A DNA stretch of 53,334 nucleotides from CAUZFZ01 sp963579025 (GTDB lineage: Bacteria > Planctomycetota > Planctomycetia > Planctomycetales > Planctomycetaceae). Under the pieces are notes generated by a model. The model saw only the letters and a list, made by a program, of their open reading frames with translations, ran no database searches and was not told where the DNA came from. Shown here in pieces: positions 43,666 through 51,626 of the stretch. The translations under genes were made by a program, and so were the position numbers. Each line of letters opens with the position of its first letter. Position 1 is the stretch's first letter. The stretch lies in contig CAUZFZ010000055.1 of assembly GCA_963579025.1 (NCBI GenBank), positions 1 through 53,334 of the forward strand. Direction: 5' to 3'.

Positions 43666-44694
43666 TCACGTTGGCCGCGTACAGCACTTCTCGGCCCAGG
43701 CGGCTGCTCCCTTGACCGCGGCGTTGTCGCCAAGGCTGGCCACGGCAACCCGATACGTCCCCAGATACGACGGCATGACGGATCGGTCCACCGACTGGGA
43801 AACGGTATCGGCGTAAAGCTCCGGCAACGCTTCGACCAGTCCTCCGCCGAGCAGAATGACATCCGGGTTGAGCAGATTGACCAACCCGGCCGCGGCCGTT
43901 CCAAGTCGGTCGGCAGCCGTGCGAACGATTTCCTCAATGATGCTGTCTCCCGCCTTGATGGCTGCCGAGATTGCCCCACTGCGAATGTTCGCCAGATTAG
44001 TACCGACGGCCTCCATCAGATTCGGTGCCTGACCACGATAGGCCGCCCGTGCTGCTTCGGCGGCAATCGCGAGCCGACTGGCGACGGCTTCAAGGCAGCC
44101 CCGCTGGCCGCAACCGCATAGCGGCCCATTCGGATCGACCTGCATGTGTCCGATTTCGAAGCAGGAATACTTGCTGCCTCGCAGGATTTTTCCGTCGGTC
44201 ACGCATCCACCGCCGATTCCCGTTCCCGGAAACAGGCCGACGACGCAGCGTGCTCCCGCAGCCACTCCAAACCGCGACTCGCCGTACACGCCCGCATCGA
44301 CATCATTCACCAGTGCGACCGGGCAGTCGAACTCGGCTTCCAGCAGTTTACGGACGGGCACATCACGCCAGCCCAGATTGGGCGTCTCAAGCACAATGCC
44401 GTCTTCAAGATTCAACGGCCCTGGTGCGCCGAAGCCGATTCCGGCGATTCGGTCCGCGGAAACATCAGCATCCTCGAGGGCACGGTGGATCGACGAACAA
44501 ACTCGCTCGATTCCGGACTCGGAACCTTCGTGGCCCTTCGTGCTCTTGCGCTTGCGTCCGATGATCTCGAAGTCCGCGTCGCAGACACTGGCCAGTATCT
44601 TGGTGCCACCGAGGTCCACCCCAACCCATAAATCGCGATTGTTCTTTTGTCCGGAATCCTTTTCCGACAACTGCTCCACATCGGTCCTGGCCAT
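43666..44694 (-). CDS. ROK-family sugar kinase
   Basis: 342 residues. AAAGGAGG lies 7 bases upstream of the start. The ATP phosphate loop DLGGTK is at 27-32, LVNDVDAGVYGE holds the catalytic Asp near 130, and the zinc site comprises His182 with Cys192, Cys194 and Cys199 in CGCGQRGCLE. It phosphorylates a hexose, probably glucose, with ATP; the exact sugar is not shown by sequence. There is no helix-turn-helix, so it is not a ROK repressor. It converges with panB. Confidence 0.92.
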   Translation of the reverse strand: MARTDVEQLSEKDSGQKNNRDLWVGVDLGGTKILASVCDADFEIIGRKRKSTKGHEGSESGIERVCSSIHRALEDADVSADRIAGIGFGAPGPLNLEDGIVLETPNLGWRDVPVRKLLEAEFDCPVALVNDVDAGVYGESRFGVAAGARCVVGLFPGTGIGGGCVTDGKILRGSKYSCFEIGHMQVDPNGPLCGCGQRGCLEAVASRLAIAAEAARAAYRGQAPNLMEAVGTNLANIRSGAISAAIKAGDSIIEEIVRTAADRLGTAAAGLVNLLNPDVILLGGGLVEALPELYADTVSQSVDRSVMPSYLGTYRVAVASLGDNAAVKGAAAWAEKCCTRPT

Positions 44695-45167
44695 GCGAGC
44701 CTCCTTTGCTCACTCGGGTGAATCAACTGATGCCACAAATCGCTGTGGATAGCAAAGTGCCAACCACGTTACCGGGCTGGATTCGACAGTCGGGTGACTG
44801 GCATCTCAGCCGCCAGGCGTCGGAATTACAAGCGTTTTGTTTGGACATCCCGTGACATATCCCGGATGCCCTTAGCGGCCGTCCACTGGCCTGATGCTGA
44901 CGCCATGAGACCGGACACTCGGCAGATTTGACGTGCATTTCCGGCTTGTTGACAGTCTCGGAAACGACTCATACGATGACAGTTCAATTCATTTTGCCAT
45001 CGATCGTGGCCTGCTTTCGTGTTTGTTGTTAAGGCTGCTCACACTTTGGCACTCCCCATTCAACTGCCTTATTCAGGCTGTGTCGTTCGTCGGCCGGAGC
45101 CCATTCGTTTGCGGGCATTGCGGCTTCCTGTCGAAGAATCCACTCACCCACATCCAGTATTGAGACG
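44695..45167. other. Intergenic region upstream of the Exb operon
   Basis: These 473 bp lie between the divergent ROK kinase and the Exb-type operon. Short frames here are unconvincing. Apart from a sigma-70-like box pair at 44949-44977, I see no operator, riboswitch or RNA gene. Confidence 0.5.
44949..44977 (+). promoter_or_regulatory. Candidate sigma-70 promoter of the Exb-type operon
   Basis: A perfect TTGACA (44949-44954), a 17-bp spacer and TACGAT (44972-44977, 4 of 6 matches to TATAAT) point toward the operon, whose first gene starts 190 bp downstream. The leader would be long. Planctomycete promoters are poorly known, so this rests on the general consensus. Confidence 0.5.
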
Positions 45168-46076
45168 ATGACACAGGCACCCGTCAAAACACCGCGCCCG
45201 CGTGCCGCACCGGTGATGATTGTCACCCGGTACGAAAAGCATTCAGCGGTCATGCTGTGCGCCGTGGCCGGCCTGATCGGGTTGACGGTGCTTCTCGTCG
45301 CGGTCTGGTTCACCAACCGACTGCCGCCGGAACCGGCCCCCGTTCCGATTGAAATCGTCGAAATGCCTGGCGGCTTTGAAGACGGTGAACCGGACGAGCA
45401 GATGGATCTGGAATCCCCGGACGAAGAAATTCCCGATCCGTCCATCGCCGAAACGAATGACGATGTCAGTCAGATCGAAGAGATGCTTGAGACGATTGTT
45501 GAGCTGTCTGATAACGCCAGCCAACAGGTCGAAATCGTGATCAATGGGGACGCGTCTGAAAGCACCGGTAAGAAGGGCAGCTCGAAAGGTACTGGCAAAA
45601 AACCTTTGGGGATTGGTGGCGGCAGAGGCGGCGTGCCCAGCGAGCAACGCTGGTTCGTCAAGTTTGACGATGGATCGCTGGACGTTTACGCAAAGCAGCT
45701 CGACTTCTTTAAAATCGAGGTCGGGGCGTTCTATCCTCCACCGACGAAGAAGATCATTTATCTCTCCAACCTGGCGAATGACAAACCGACCGTCCGCGAG
45801 GTCAGCAGTGGTGCGGATAACCGCCTGCACATGACACACCAGGGCGGCGGCCGGCAGAAGGCGGATAAGGCGCTGTTCGCCAAGGCAGGAGTCAACGTCG
45901 ACGGAGCCGCGATGTTGCTGCACTTCTACCCGAAACCTGCCGAGCTGGCCCTGATTGGATCGGAAACCGGATACCGCAATAAGAAGGCCTCTGAGATTCG
46001 GCGATCCTATTTCAAAGTGACCCCCGATGGCGGGGGCTACAAGTTCACCGTGACCAGTCAGTCGGATATCCGCTGA
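45168..46076 (+). CDS. TonB-like or periplasmic coupling protein of the Exb operon
   Basis: 302 residues. A basic N-terminus leads to one membrane helix at 28-49 (VMLCAVAGLIGLTVLLVAVW), followed by a Pro/Glu/Asp-rich periplasmic spacer (LPPEPAPVPIEIVEM, EEIPDPSIAETNDDVSQIEE). From about 160 a folded domain appears (QRWFVKFDDGSLDVYAKQLD, IEVGAFYPPPTKKIIYLSNL). The TM-Pro-rich-domain order is that of TonB, yet the C-terminal domain does not look like a standard TonB_C. It is followed by ExbB after 148 bp, so it may link the proton channel to an outer envelope partner. This role is inferred. Confidence 0.8.
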   Translation: MTQAPVKTPRPRAAPVMIVTRYEKHSAVMLCAVAGLIGLTVLLVAVWFTNRLPPEPAPVPIEIVEMPGGFEDGEPDEQMDLESPDEEIPDPSIAETNDDVSQIEEMLETIVELSDNASQQVEIVINGDASESTGKKGSSKGTGKKPLGIGGGRGGVPSEQRWFVKFDDGSLDVYAKQLDFFKIEVGAFYPPPTKKIIYLSNLANDKPTVREVSSGADNRLHMTHQGGGRQKADKALFAKAGVNVDGAAMLLHFYPKPAELALIGSETGYRNKKASEIRRSYFKVTPDGGGYKFTVTSQSDIR

Positions 46077-46224
46077 ATGTGACTCGTGAGTCCGGGCTCA
46101 TTCCCGAACTCCGATTTGTGCATGAGCCAGAGCGAACTTTGGCGAAGATTGTGAGTGGAACATCAAACTGCCAGGTCAGGCAATTTCCTGACGGCAAACC
46201 ACGTAGACCTGAAGAGCCCGCAAC

Positions 46225-46890
46225 ATGGATACGGACCAACTACTTGACTGGATCGGCGACGGCATTTATACGGCCATGGCAGCCGTTGCACTCTACGGTC
46301 TGTTCACCGTAATTATTCTCGCACGACGGATCACGCAGAAGCGGTTCACGAGCCACGCGGCTGCTGAAGAATTCCTCGACGGGATTAGTAAAGCACTGAC
46401 TGCCCAGAAGTACGATGAGGCCGCCGATCTGTGCGATTCGCCTGGATACTGGTCCAAGGCCGTGCCGCAGCTCATCCTTGTGGGTCTCGCCAATCGCACG
46501 CGTCCGCTGAACAAGATTCGCAAGCAGATGTCAGAGCACTTCATGCGTGAGATTCTGGCGGATCTTGAGTATCGAATGTCGTGGATCAACACCGTTGTCA
46601 AGACGGCACCGATGCTCGGACTGCTCGGTACGGTGACGGGCATGATCAAGGCGTTTGGCAAGATTGCCGGCGCCGCAGCCACTGGTGGAATGAAGCCGGA
46701 GCAACTTGCCGAGGACATCAGCTTTGCTCTGTTTACAACGGCCATCGGCCTGATCATTGCCGTGCCACTGGTGCTGATGGGTGCGTGGATTCGAGTACGG
46801 ATCGGCAAGCTGTCGGATCAGGTTGAGCAGTATCTGGGCGTGTTTCTGGAAGACCTTGAGAATGCTGTGATGAAAGCCGGGAGACGTTAA
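46225..46890 (+). CDS. MotA/TolQ/ExbB-type proton channel
   Basis: 221 residues. An N-terminal helix (about 14-32), a cytoplasmic stretch, then two further helices holding the family signature TAPMLGLLGTVTGMIKAFGK and FALFTTAIGLIIAVPLVLMG. It forms the proton or sodium channel with ExbD subunits and powers a mechanical process in the envelope. Two ExbD-type genes follow, the first 2 bp after its stop, so subunits are made together. I give no gene symbol because ExbB and TolQ cannot be separated here. Confidence 0.95.
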   Translation: MDTDQLLDWIGDGIYTAMAAVALYGLFTVIILARRITQKRFTSHAAAEEFLDGISKALTAQKYDEAADLCDSPGYWSKAVPQLILVGLANRTRPLNKIRKQMSEHFMREILADLEYRMSWINTVVKTAPMLGLLGTVTGMIKAFGKIAGAAATGGMKPEQLAEDISFALFTTAIGLIIAVPLVLMGAWIRVRIGKLSDQVEQYLGVFLEDLENAVMKAGRR

Positions 46891-46892
46891 GC

Positions 46893-47318
46893 ATGTCCGG
46901 CTTCAAGAAAAACGAAAAGCCCGAGGAAGCGGAACTCGACATTACGCCGATGATCGACGTGACGTTTCTGCTGCTGATTTTCTTCATGGTGACATCGACC
47001 ATGGACCAGCAGAAGCAGATCAACGTTCCGCCGGCGAAACACGGTGTCGGTGTCGAGGCCAGCAATGCGACATTCGTGACCATTCTGGCCAACGAAGGCG
47101 GTCTGGGCCGTGTGTTGCTGGGCGACGGCGCGGATGGCGAAGAAGTGGTGAGCATGGACCGCGTCACTCGCTATGTGCAGCAGGGTCTCGTCGAAGGCCG
47201 CGACCTGTGCATTGTCAAAGCCGAGCGGGATGTGACCGAAGGCCGTGTTCAGGACGTGCTGCGCGCGGTTGGCGAGATTGAAGATATGAAGTTCGCGGTG
47301 GGCGTCCAGGCTCCATAA
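46893..47318 (+). CDS. ExbD/TolR-type protein
   Basis: 141 residues. The classical start LDITPMIDVTFLLLIFFM carries the conserved channel Asp22 at the beginning of its single membrane helix. A periplasmic domain of about 100 residues follows, ending EIEDMKFAVGVQAP as usual. GGGAG lies before its start, inside the ExbB stop region. It pairs with ExbB in the stator-like channel. Confidence 0.95.
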   Translation: MSGFKKNEKPEEAELDITPMIDVTFLLLIFFMVTSTMDQQKQINVPPAKHGVGVEASNATFVTILANEGGLGRVLLGDGADGEEVVSMDRVTRYVQQGLVEGRDLCIVKAERDVTEGRVQDVLRAVGEIEDMKFAVGVQAP

Positions 47319-47333
47319 CGACGGGGAATTCGG

Positions 47334-48344
47334 ATGCCAATTAAATTTCGCTGCCCGAGTTGCCGGCAGGCATACACGATCGCCTCCAAGAAGGCCGGTA
47401 CGAAGCTCTTCTGCCAGAAGTGCAAGACCAAGATTAAGGTGCCGGAGAAGTCCACGCCTGAGCCGCCCGTCGAGCCGGTTCAGAAACCCACACAGCCGCC
47501 TGCCATCGGAGGCAAGGGTGAAGTCCCGAACGAAGACCTGTTCGCAGATGTCACGCCCGATAGGAACGCGGTCGAGGACGTTGAATTCAGCGAATCACCC
47601 GAGCCTGACACATCCTCGACGAATCGTCCCCCGAAATCTGAGGCGGACTTTCGTACTGCCGAAATTGAAGTCGGTGGCGAATCGAACGAACGGTTGTCAC
47701 CGGATCAGTACGATCCGCCGCCGCTGGACCAGATGGATGGACTGGGTTCGAGTGAATCGACCGGTGGCGACGCCTCGGAAGCGCCCTCGGATGATGACGA
47801 CGATCTAGCGGCCGTCCTGGCGTTTGAGAAGTCAATGGAGGATGGGGGTGAGACAACTGCTCCCGCTCATGTGCCTCTGCCGGATGAGCTGTTTGCCGAA
47901 GATGATGACGAAGAAGAAGATGGTTTCGGCAGCCGCGCAGACGACGATGCAGAGGAGCTGGACCTGACTCCGATGGTCGATGTGACGTTCCTGCTGCTGA
48001 TTTTCTTCATGATCACTGCGTCGTTCAGCATCCAGAAGACACTCTCGGTGCCACCGCCCGACCCGGAAAAAGAGGGCGCCTCGACATCGACGACCATCAA
48101 GGAAGAGGAAGAACAGGAACAGACGACCATTCATATCGATTCCCGGAACGTCATCAGTGTCGATGACGAGCCGATTCCGAATCCGTCGCGTCTGGTCGAC
48201 ATCCTGCGGTCGAAGCGGACGACCGATGTCCTGATTACCTCGCACGAGAGTGCGATTCACGAAATGCTGGTCAAGGTGGTCGATGCTGCCCAGGAAGTTG
48301 GCATGCAGAAGATCCGCATCGGAGTCACCAAGGGACCAGAGTAG
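47334..48344 (+). CDS. ExbD-type protein with N-terminal zinc ribbon and acidic linker
   Basis: 336 residues, more than twice a normal ExbD. Residues 1-37 form a zinc ribbon with Cys7, Cys10, Cys27 and Cys30 (RCPSCRQAYT, LFCQKCKTKI), like MJ0042-type ribbons. A long acidic, Pro/Ser-rich linker (about 38-207) leads to an ExbD module, LDLTPMVDVTFLLLIFFM, with channel Asp216. The ribbon and linker must be cytoplasmic. The periplasmic domain ends MQKIRIGVTKG. GGGGAA lies before the start. It follows the plain ExbD by 15 bp. The ribbon may sense or bind a cytoplasmic partner of the channel. Confidence 0.95.
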   Translation: MPIKFRCPSCRQAYTIASKKAGTKLFCQKCKTKIKVPEKSTPEPPVEPVQKPTQPPAIGGKGEVPNEDLFADVTPDRNAVEDVEFSESPEPDTSSTNRPPKSEADFRTAEIEVGGESNERLSPDQYDPPPLDQMDGLGSSESTGGDASEAPSDDDDDLAAVLAFEKSMEDGGETTAPAHVPLPDELFAEDDDEEEDGFGSRADDDAEELDLTPMVDVTFLLLIFFMITASFSIQKTLSVPPPDPEKEGASTSTTIKEEEEQEQTTIHIDSRNVISVDDEPIPNPSRLVDILRSKRTTDVLITSHESAIHEMLVKVVDAAQEVGMQKIRIGVTKGPE

Positions 48345-48404
48345 CCGTTGAAGCTGGAAGTAAGAGATCACGAGACGTCGTCAACGAAGCGAGGAACGGA
48401 CAGT

Positions 48405-51400
48405 ATGGCAAAAAAAGGCGGCGGCCCGGACTGGCTCGACGATGAGGACATCTTCGCCGAAAGCAAAGACGATATCTTTGCCGACGATGTCTCGGAAGAC
48501 GATGCGTCTGCTGAGGGCGCACCGATGCTGTCACGTGGCGGTACAGGCCAAACAGCGACACGCGGTGCGGATCGGGATGAATCGGAAGATGGCGCCGAGT
48601 CACGTCGCGAAAGTCGACGCGACGATTCCGCGCCAGGTCGTGGACATGGCGAAGAGACGGACGACGATGACGTTGAGAAAAAGCCGTCGCTGGCCGCACG
48701 CATGGCCATGAAGCATGCCAGGCGGCCCGGTGAGCAGGAATCGCTGAAGTCGCCTCTGGTACTGGGGCTCGGCGGCGGAGGGCTCATCCTGGCCGTCATG
48801 GCTGGCACGTTCTACTTCATCATCGGACGTGATGTTGTCACGAAAGAAATGATAGCCGTTGATGAAGCCATTGCGGAGCAGCGGTACAGTCAGGCGATCA
48901 AGCAACTTGACAAATTCATTCTGATTCATGGCAATGACAAGTACACGGAAGACGCTGTGTTAAAGCGTGCCCAGGTTCGCATTGATGCCGCCGTAACCGG
49001 CTCTGTTCCGGATTGGCCAAAAGGCATCGAAGCAATTAACCAGTACCGGGACGACTGCCGCGATTTTCCGAAGTACTCCGAACAGTATCCCACACTGGCC
49101 AGCTATTCAGAAAAGATCGCCAAGGGATCGCTGGAAACCGCGGCGCGTGTCTTCGACCGCAAGCTGCTACAGGTCTCCGAGGACTCGGAAGACAGACTGA
49201 ATGAGTTCAGTGACCCGGAAGAGCCGCCGGTCGAGGCCTATGCTGAGATCAAGCGTCTGCGGGAAGTCGCGATTGACGCTATCCGAAAGCACGAGTTTAC
49301 TGAGGAGACCTACGCGAAAATCGAAGCTCATCTGGCAGCATTGCGTCCGATTCCCGCGCTCGAAGCGCGACGGCGTCTACTCGACCAATACCCGGAACTT
49401 GAGTCCGACCGCAAGCTGCGTGACTTTCTGGAACAAACAATCGAGACCGAACGCGGACTCGTTCGACGTGAAGACAGCGAGCTGAAAGCCTCCTCCGAAG
49501 ATCGTCCGCTTCCCGTACCCCCGCCGCTGTCCCTGACACAGCACAGTCGAGTCTCGACTGCCGAAACGTCTGAAGGTCGCATCATCATTGGTGTCGCGCA
49601 GGGCTGCCTCTACGGAGTCGATACGGTCACCGGCGATCCGGCCTGGCGTCGGGCAATCGGACTCGACACGCCGTTCTTTCCGGTTGAAGTCGAAAGCACG
49701 CAAGATGGCTTACTTGTCTACGACACAATGCATCAAGAACTCATCCATGTGAATCGTCAGACGGGGGCGCTGATCTGGCGATTGCCGCTCGAAGAAGCCG
49801 TGACCGGATTTCCGATCGTGGACTCCGGCGTCGTCTATCTGCCAACGCTCGGGAACCATCTCTACAAAATCGATCTGCAAGGCGGTTCGGTATCGGCCAG
49901 GCTGACATTTTCACAACCCGTCTACTCACCGCCCGTTCTAACTCGCGACAAGGAACATCTGGTCCTGAGTGGTTACGAAGCCGTGTCGTACACAATTGGA
50001 ACACGCCAGTTCGAGTGTCAGCGGGTTTCGTTCACGAAACAGAAGCCAGGCACACTGGACGCACCCCTGACACGCGTCGATGTCCCCATGATGGCGATGG
50101 GCGAACTGGTGCTGATGATTGAGAACGATCTGGTTGATGGCGGCGCGATGATGCGCGTCTTTGATGCCCGCAACTGCGAAGCCGACCTTCCGGAACTCGC
50201 CGCCATGCGACTGGACGGACACGTGCGCGACGCACCGGTGCTTCGCGGAAACGAGTTGTACGTGGCTTGTGAAGGCGAGCAGTACAACGTCTTCACGGTT
50301 TCCGACGATCTCGAAAAGGAGCCGCTGACCGCGATCACGCAACCACCATCCGATTCCGATTACACGGGCCCCATACAGATGCTGCCCGGCCCGGGTGGCC
50401 GGTTCTGGACGGCCGGACGTGAGCTGCGACAGTTCCATCTGGAACAGGACTCGTTGCCCGAGGATGACAGCATCGAGATCGGTGCCATTGCGCAACCGAT
50501 TCAGAAGATCGGACCGTCGCTGTATGTCGGTCGTCTGCAACTCGGCAGCAATGCGACAGTAATGATTCAATATGACGGCGAGTCGCTCGAGGGTGCCTGG
50601 CGAACGGTACTCGGCGGAGGCCTGCTGGCGATCATGCCGGTTGGAGCTGACAGTGCCTTGTGTCTGACACGATCTGGCGAGATCTACCAGGTCGGTGCGT
50701 CCGCCCTGGAAGGTGGTGGCTTTCTGCAGCGTCCCGCGGGCTCGGTGGAGATTCCGCCGGGAACAGCCGACCCGTTGCGTGCCTGCGTCCTGCCAGGCAA
50801 TCAGATCGCCGTTGTGCGTGGTGGCGAAGAAGCGCGAGTCTGGATCGTTAACTCGGCCGGCAAAGCCGGTCAGGAATTTCCACTGGAAGCCGGTTCGGTC
50901 GCCGATCCCGTTCCACTGGCCGGTGGTGCCGTCGTGCCGCTGCCAACCAAACTGCGTCTTTCAGGCCGTAGCGGCGGATTCGTCGAAGACTTCATGGGGA
51001 CGGTCGAGCAACCGGGACAGGTGCAATGGTCCACACTGCTGCCTGTTGACGAGAATCACATCCTTGTTCTGGATCGCCAGGGACGCCTGAGCCGGTTGCA
51101 GTTCCGGACAAGCCCCGCGCCGCACATGCAGCAGATCGACACGCTGGAGATCGGAGAGTTTATTGACGTACCGCCCGTCTACACGAACGGTAAAGTCGTG
51201 CTGACGGACGCTCGTGGCGGCGTCCAGCTTCTGAATGTCACGGGGTTCGAACGAACCGCCGAAGCAACTCTTGAGCACCCCGCGGTGGGAACCATGTTCG
51301 TCGCCGGTGATCTGGTGCTGATCGAGAACTCCCGCCACGAACTGCAGTGTCTGGATACGACAAACAACCTGGATAAACGCTGGTCCATCCCGCTCGGTCG

Positions 51401-51626
51401 CGACCACGTAACGGGAACTCCAATGCTAATCGACGGGCGCGTGCTACTGGCGACAATGAACGGTCGCGTGCTGCTGGTCGACGCGGCCAGCGGTGAGGTA
51501 TCCGGTTCACTGGCACTGGAACAACCGCTTGAGCATGGGCCACTGACAATCGGCAAGTACACTGTGGTTGGTTCGATTGACGGAAGTCTATTTCGAGTAG
51601 AAAGCCTTCTCGAGGGGGCAGAATGA
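48405..51626 (+). CDS. Membrane-anchored PQQ-type beta-propeller protein of the Exb operon
   Basis: 1073 residues from the ATG at 48405 (MAKKGGGPDWLDDEDIFAES); an ATG at 48348 is possible. The first 110 residues are a highly charged cytoplasmic tail with repeated DDIFA motifs. One membrane helix lies at 117-140. Residues about 145-370 are helical with TPR-like spacing (QRYSQAIKQLDKFILIHGND). From about 385 come propeller blades: CLYGVDTVTGDPAWRRAIGL, LIHVNRQTGALIWRLPLEEA, and a last VLLVDAASGEVSGSLALEQ. No PQQ-binding residues are visible, so it is more likely a scaffold than a dehydrogenase. It overlaps the next gene by 4 bp (ATGA) and probably works outside the membrane with the ExbB/ExbD channel. 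Confidence 0.93.
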   Translation: MAKKGGGPDWLDDEDIFAESKDDIFADDVSEDDASAEGAPMLSRGGTGQTATRGADRDESEDGAESRRESRRDDSAPGRGHGEETDDDDVEKKPSLAARMAMKHARRPGEQESLKSPLVLGLGGGGLILAVMAGTFYFIIGRDVVTKEMIAVDEAIAEQRYSQAIKQLDKFILIHGNDKYTEDAVLKRAQVRIDAAVTGSVPDWPKGIEAINQYRDDCRDFPKYSEQYPTLASYSEKIAKGSLETAARVFDRKLLQVSEDSEDRLNEFSDPEEPPVEAYAEIKRLREVAIDAIRKHEFTEETYAKIEAHLAALRPIPALEARRRLLDQYPELESDRKLRDFLEQTIETERGLVRREDSELKASSEDRPLPVPPPLSLTQHSRVSTAETSEGRIIIGVAQGCLYGVDTVTGDPAWRRAIGLDTPFFPVEVESTQDGLLVYDTMHQELIHVNRQTGALIWRLPLEEAVTGFPIVDSGVVYLPTLGNHLYKIDLQGGSVSARLTFSQPVYSPPVLTRDKEHLVLSGYEAVSYTIGTRQFECQRVSFTKQKPGTLDAPLTRVDVPMMAMGELVLMIENDLVDGGAMMRVFDARNCEADLPELAAMRLDGHVRDAPVLRGNELYVACEGEQYNVFTVSDDLEKEPLTAITQPPSDSDYTGPIQMLPGPGGRFWTAGRELRQFHLEQDSLPEDDSIEIGAIAQPIQKIGPSLYVGRLQLGSNATVMIQYDGESLEGAWRTVLGGGLLAIMPVGADSALCLTRSGEIYQVGASALEGGGFLQRPAGSVEIPPGTADPLRACVLPGNQIAVVRGGEEARVWIVNSAGKAGQEFPLEAGSVADPVPLAGGAVVPLPTKLRLSGRSGGFVEDFMGTVEQPGQVQWSTLLPVDENHILVLDRQGRLSRLQFRTSPAPHMQQIDTLEIGEFIDVPPVYTNGKVVLTDARGGVQLLNVTGFERTAEATLEHPAVGTMFVAGDLVLIENSRHELQCLDTTNNLDKRWSIPLGRDHVTGTPMLIDGRVLLATMNGRVLLVDAASGEVSGSLALEQPLEHGPLTIGKYTVVGSIDGSLFRVESLLEGAE

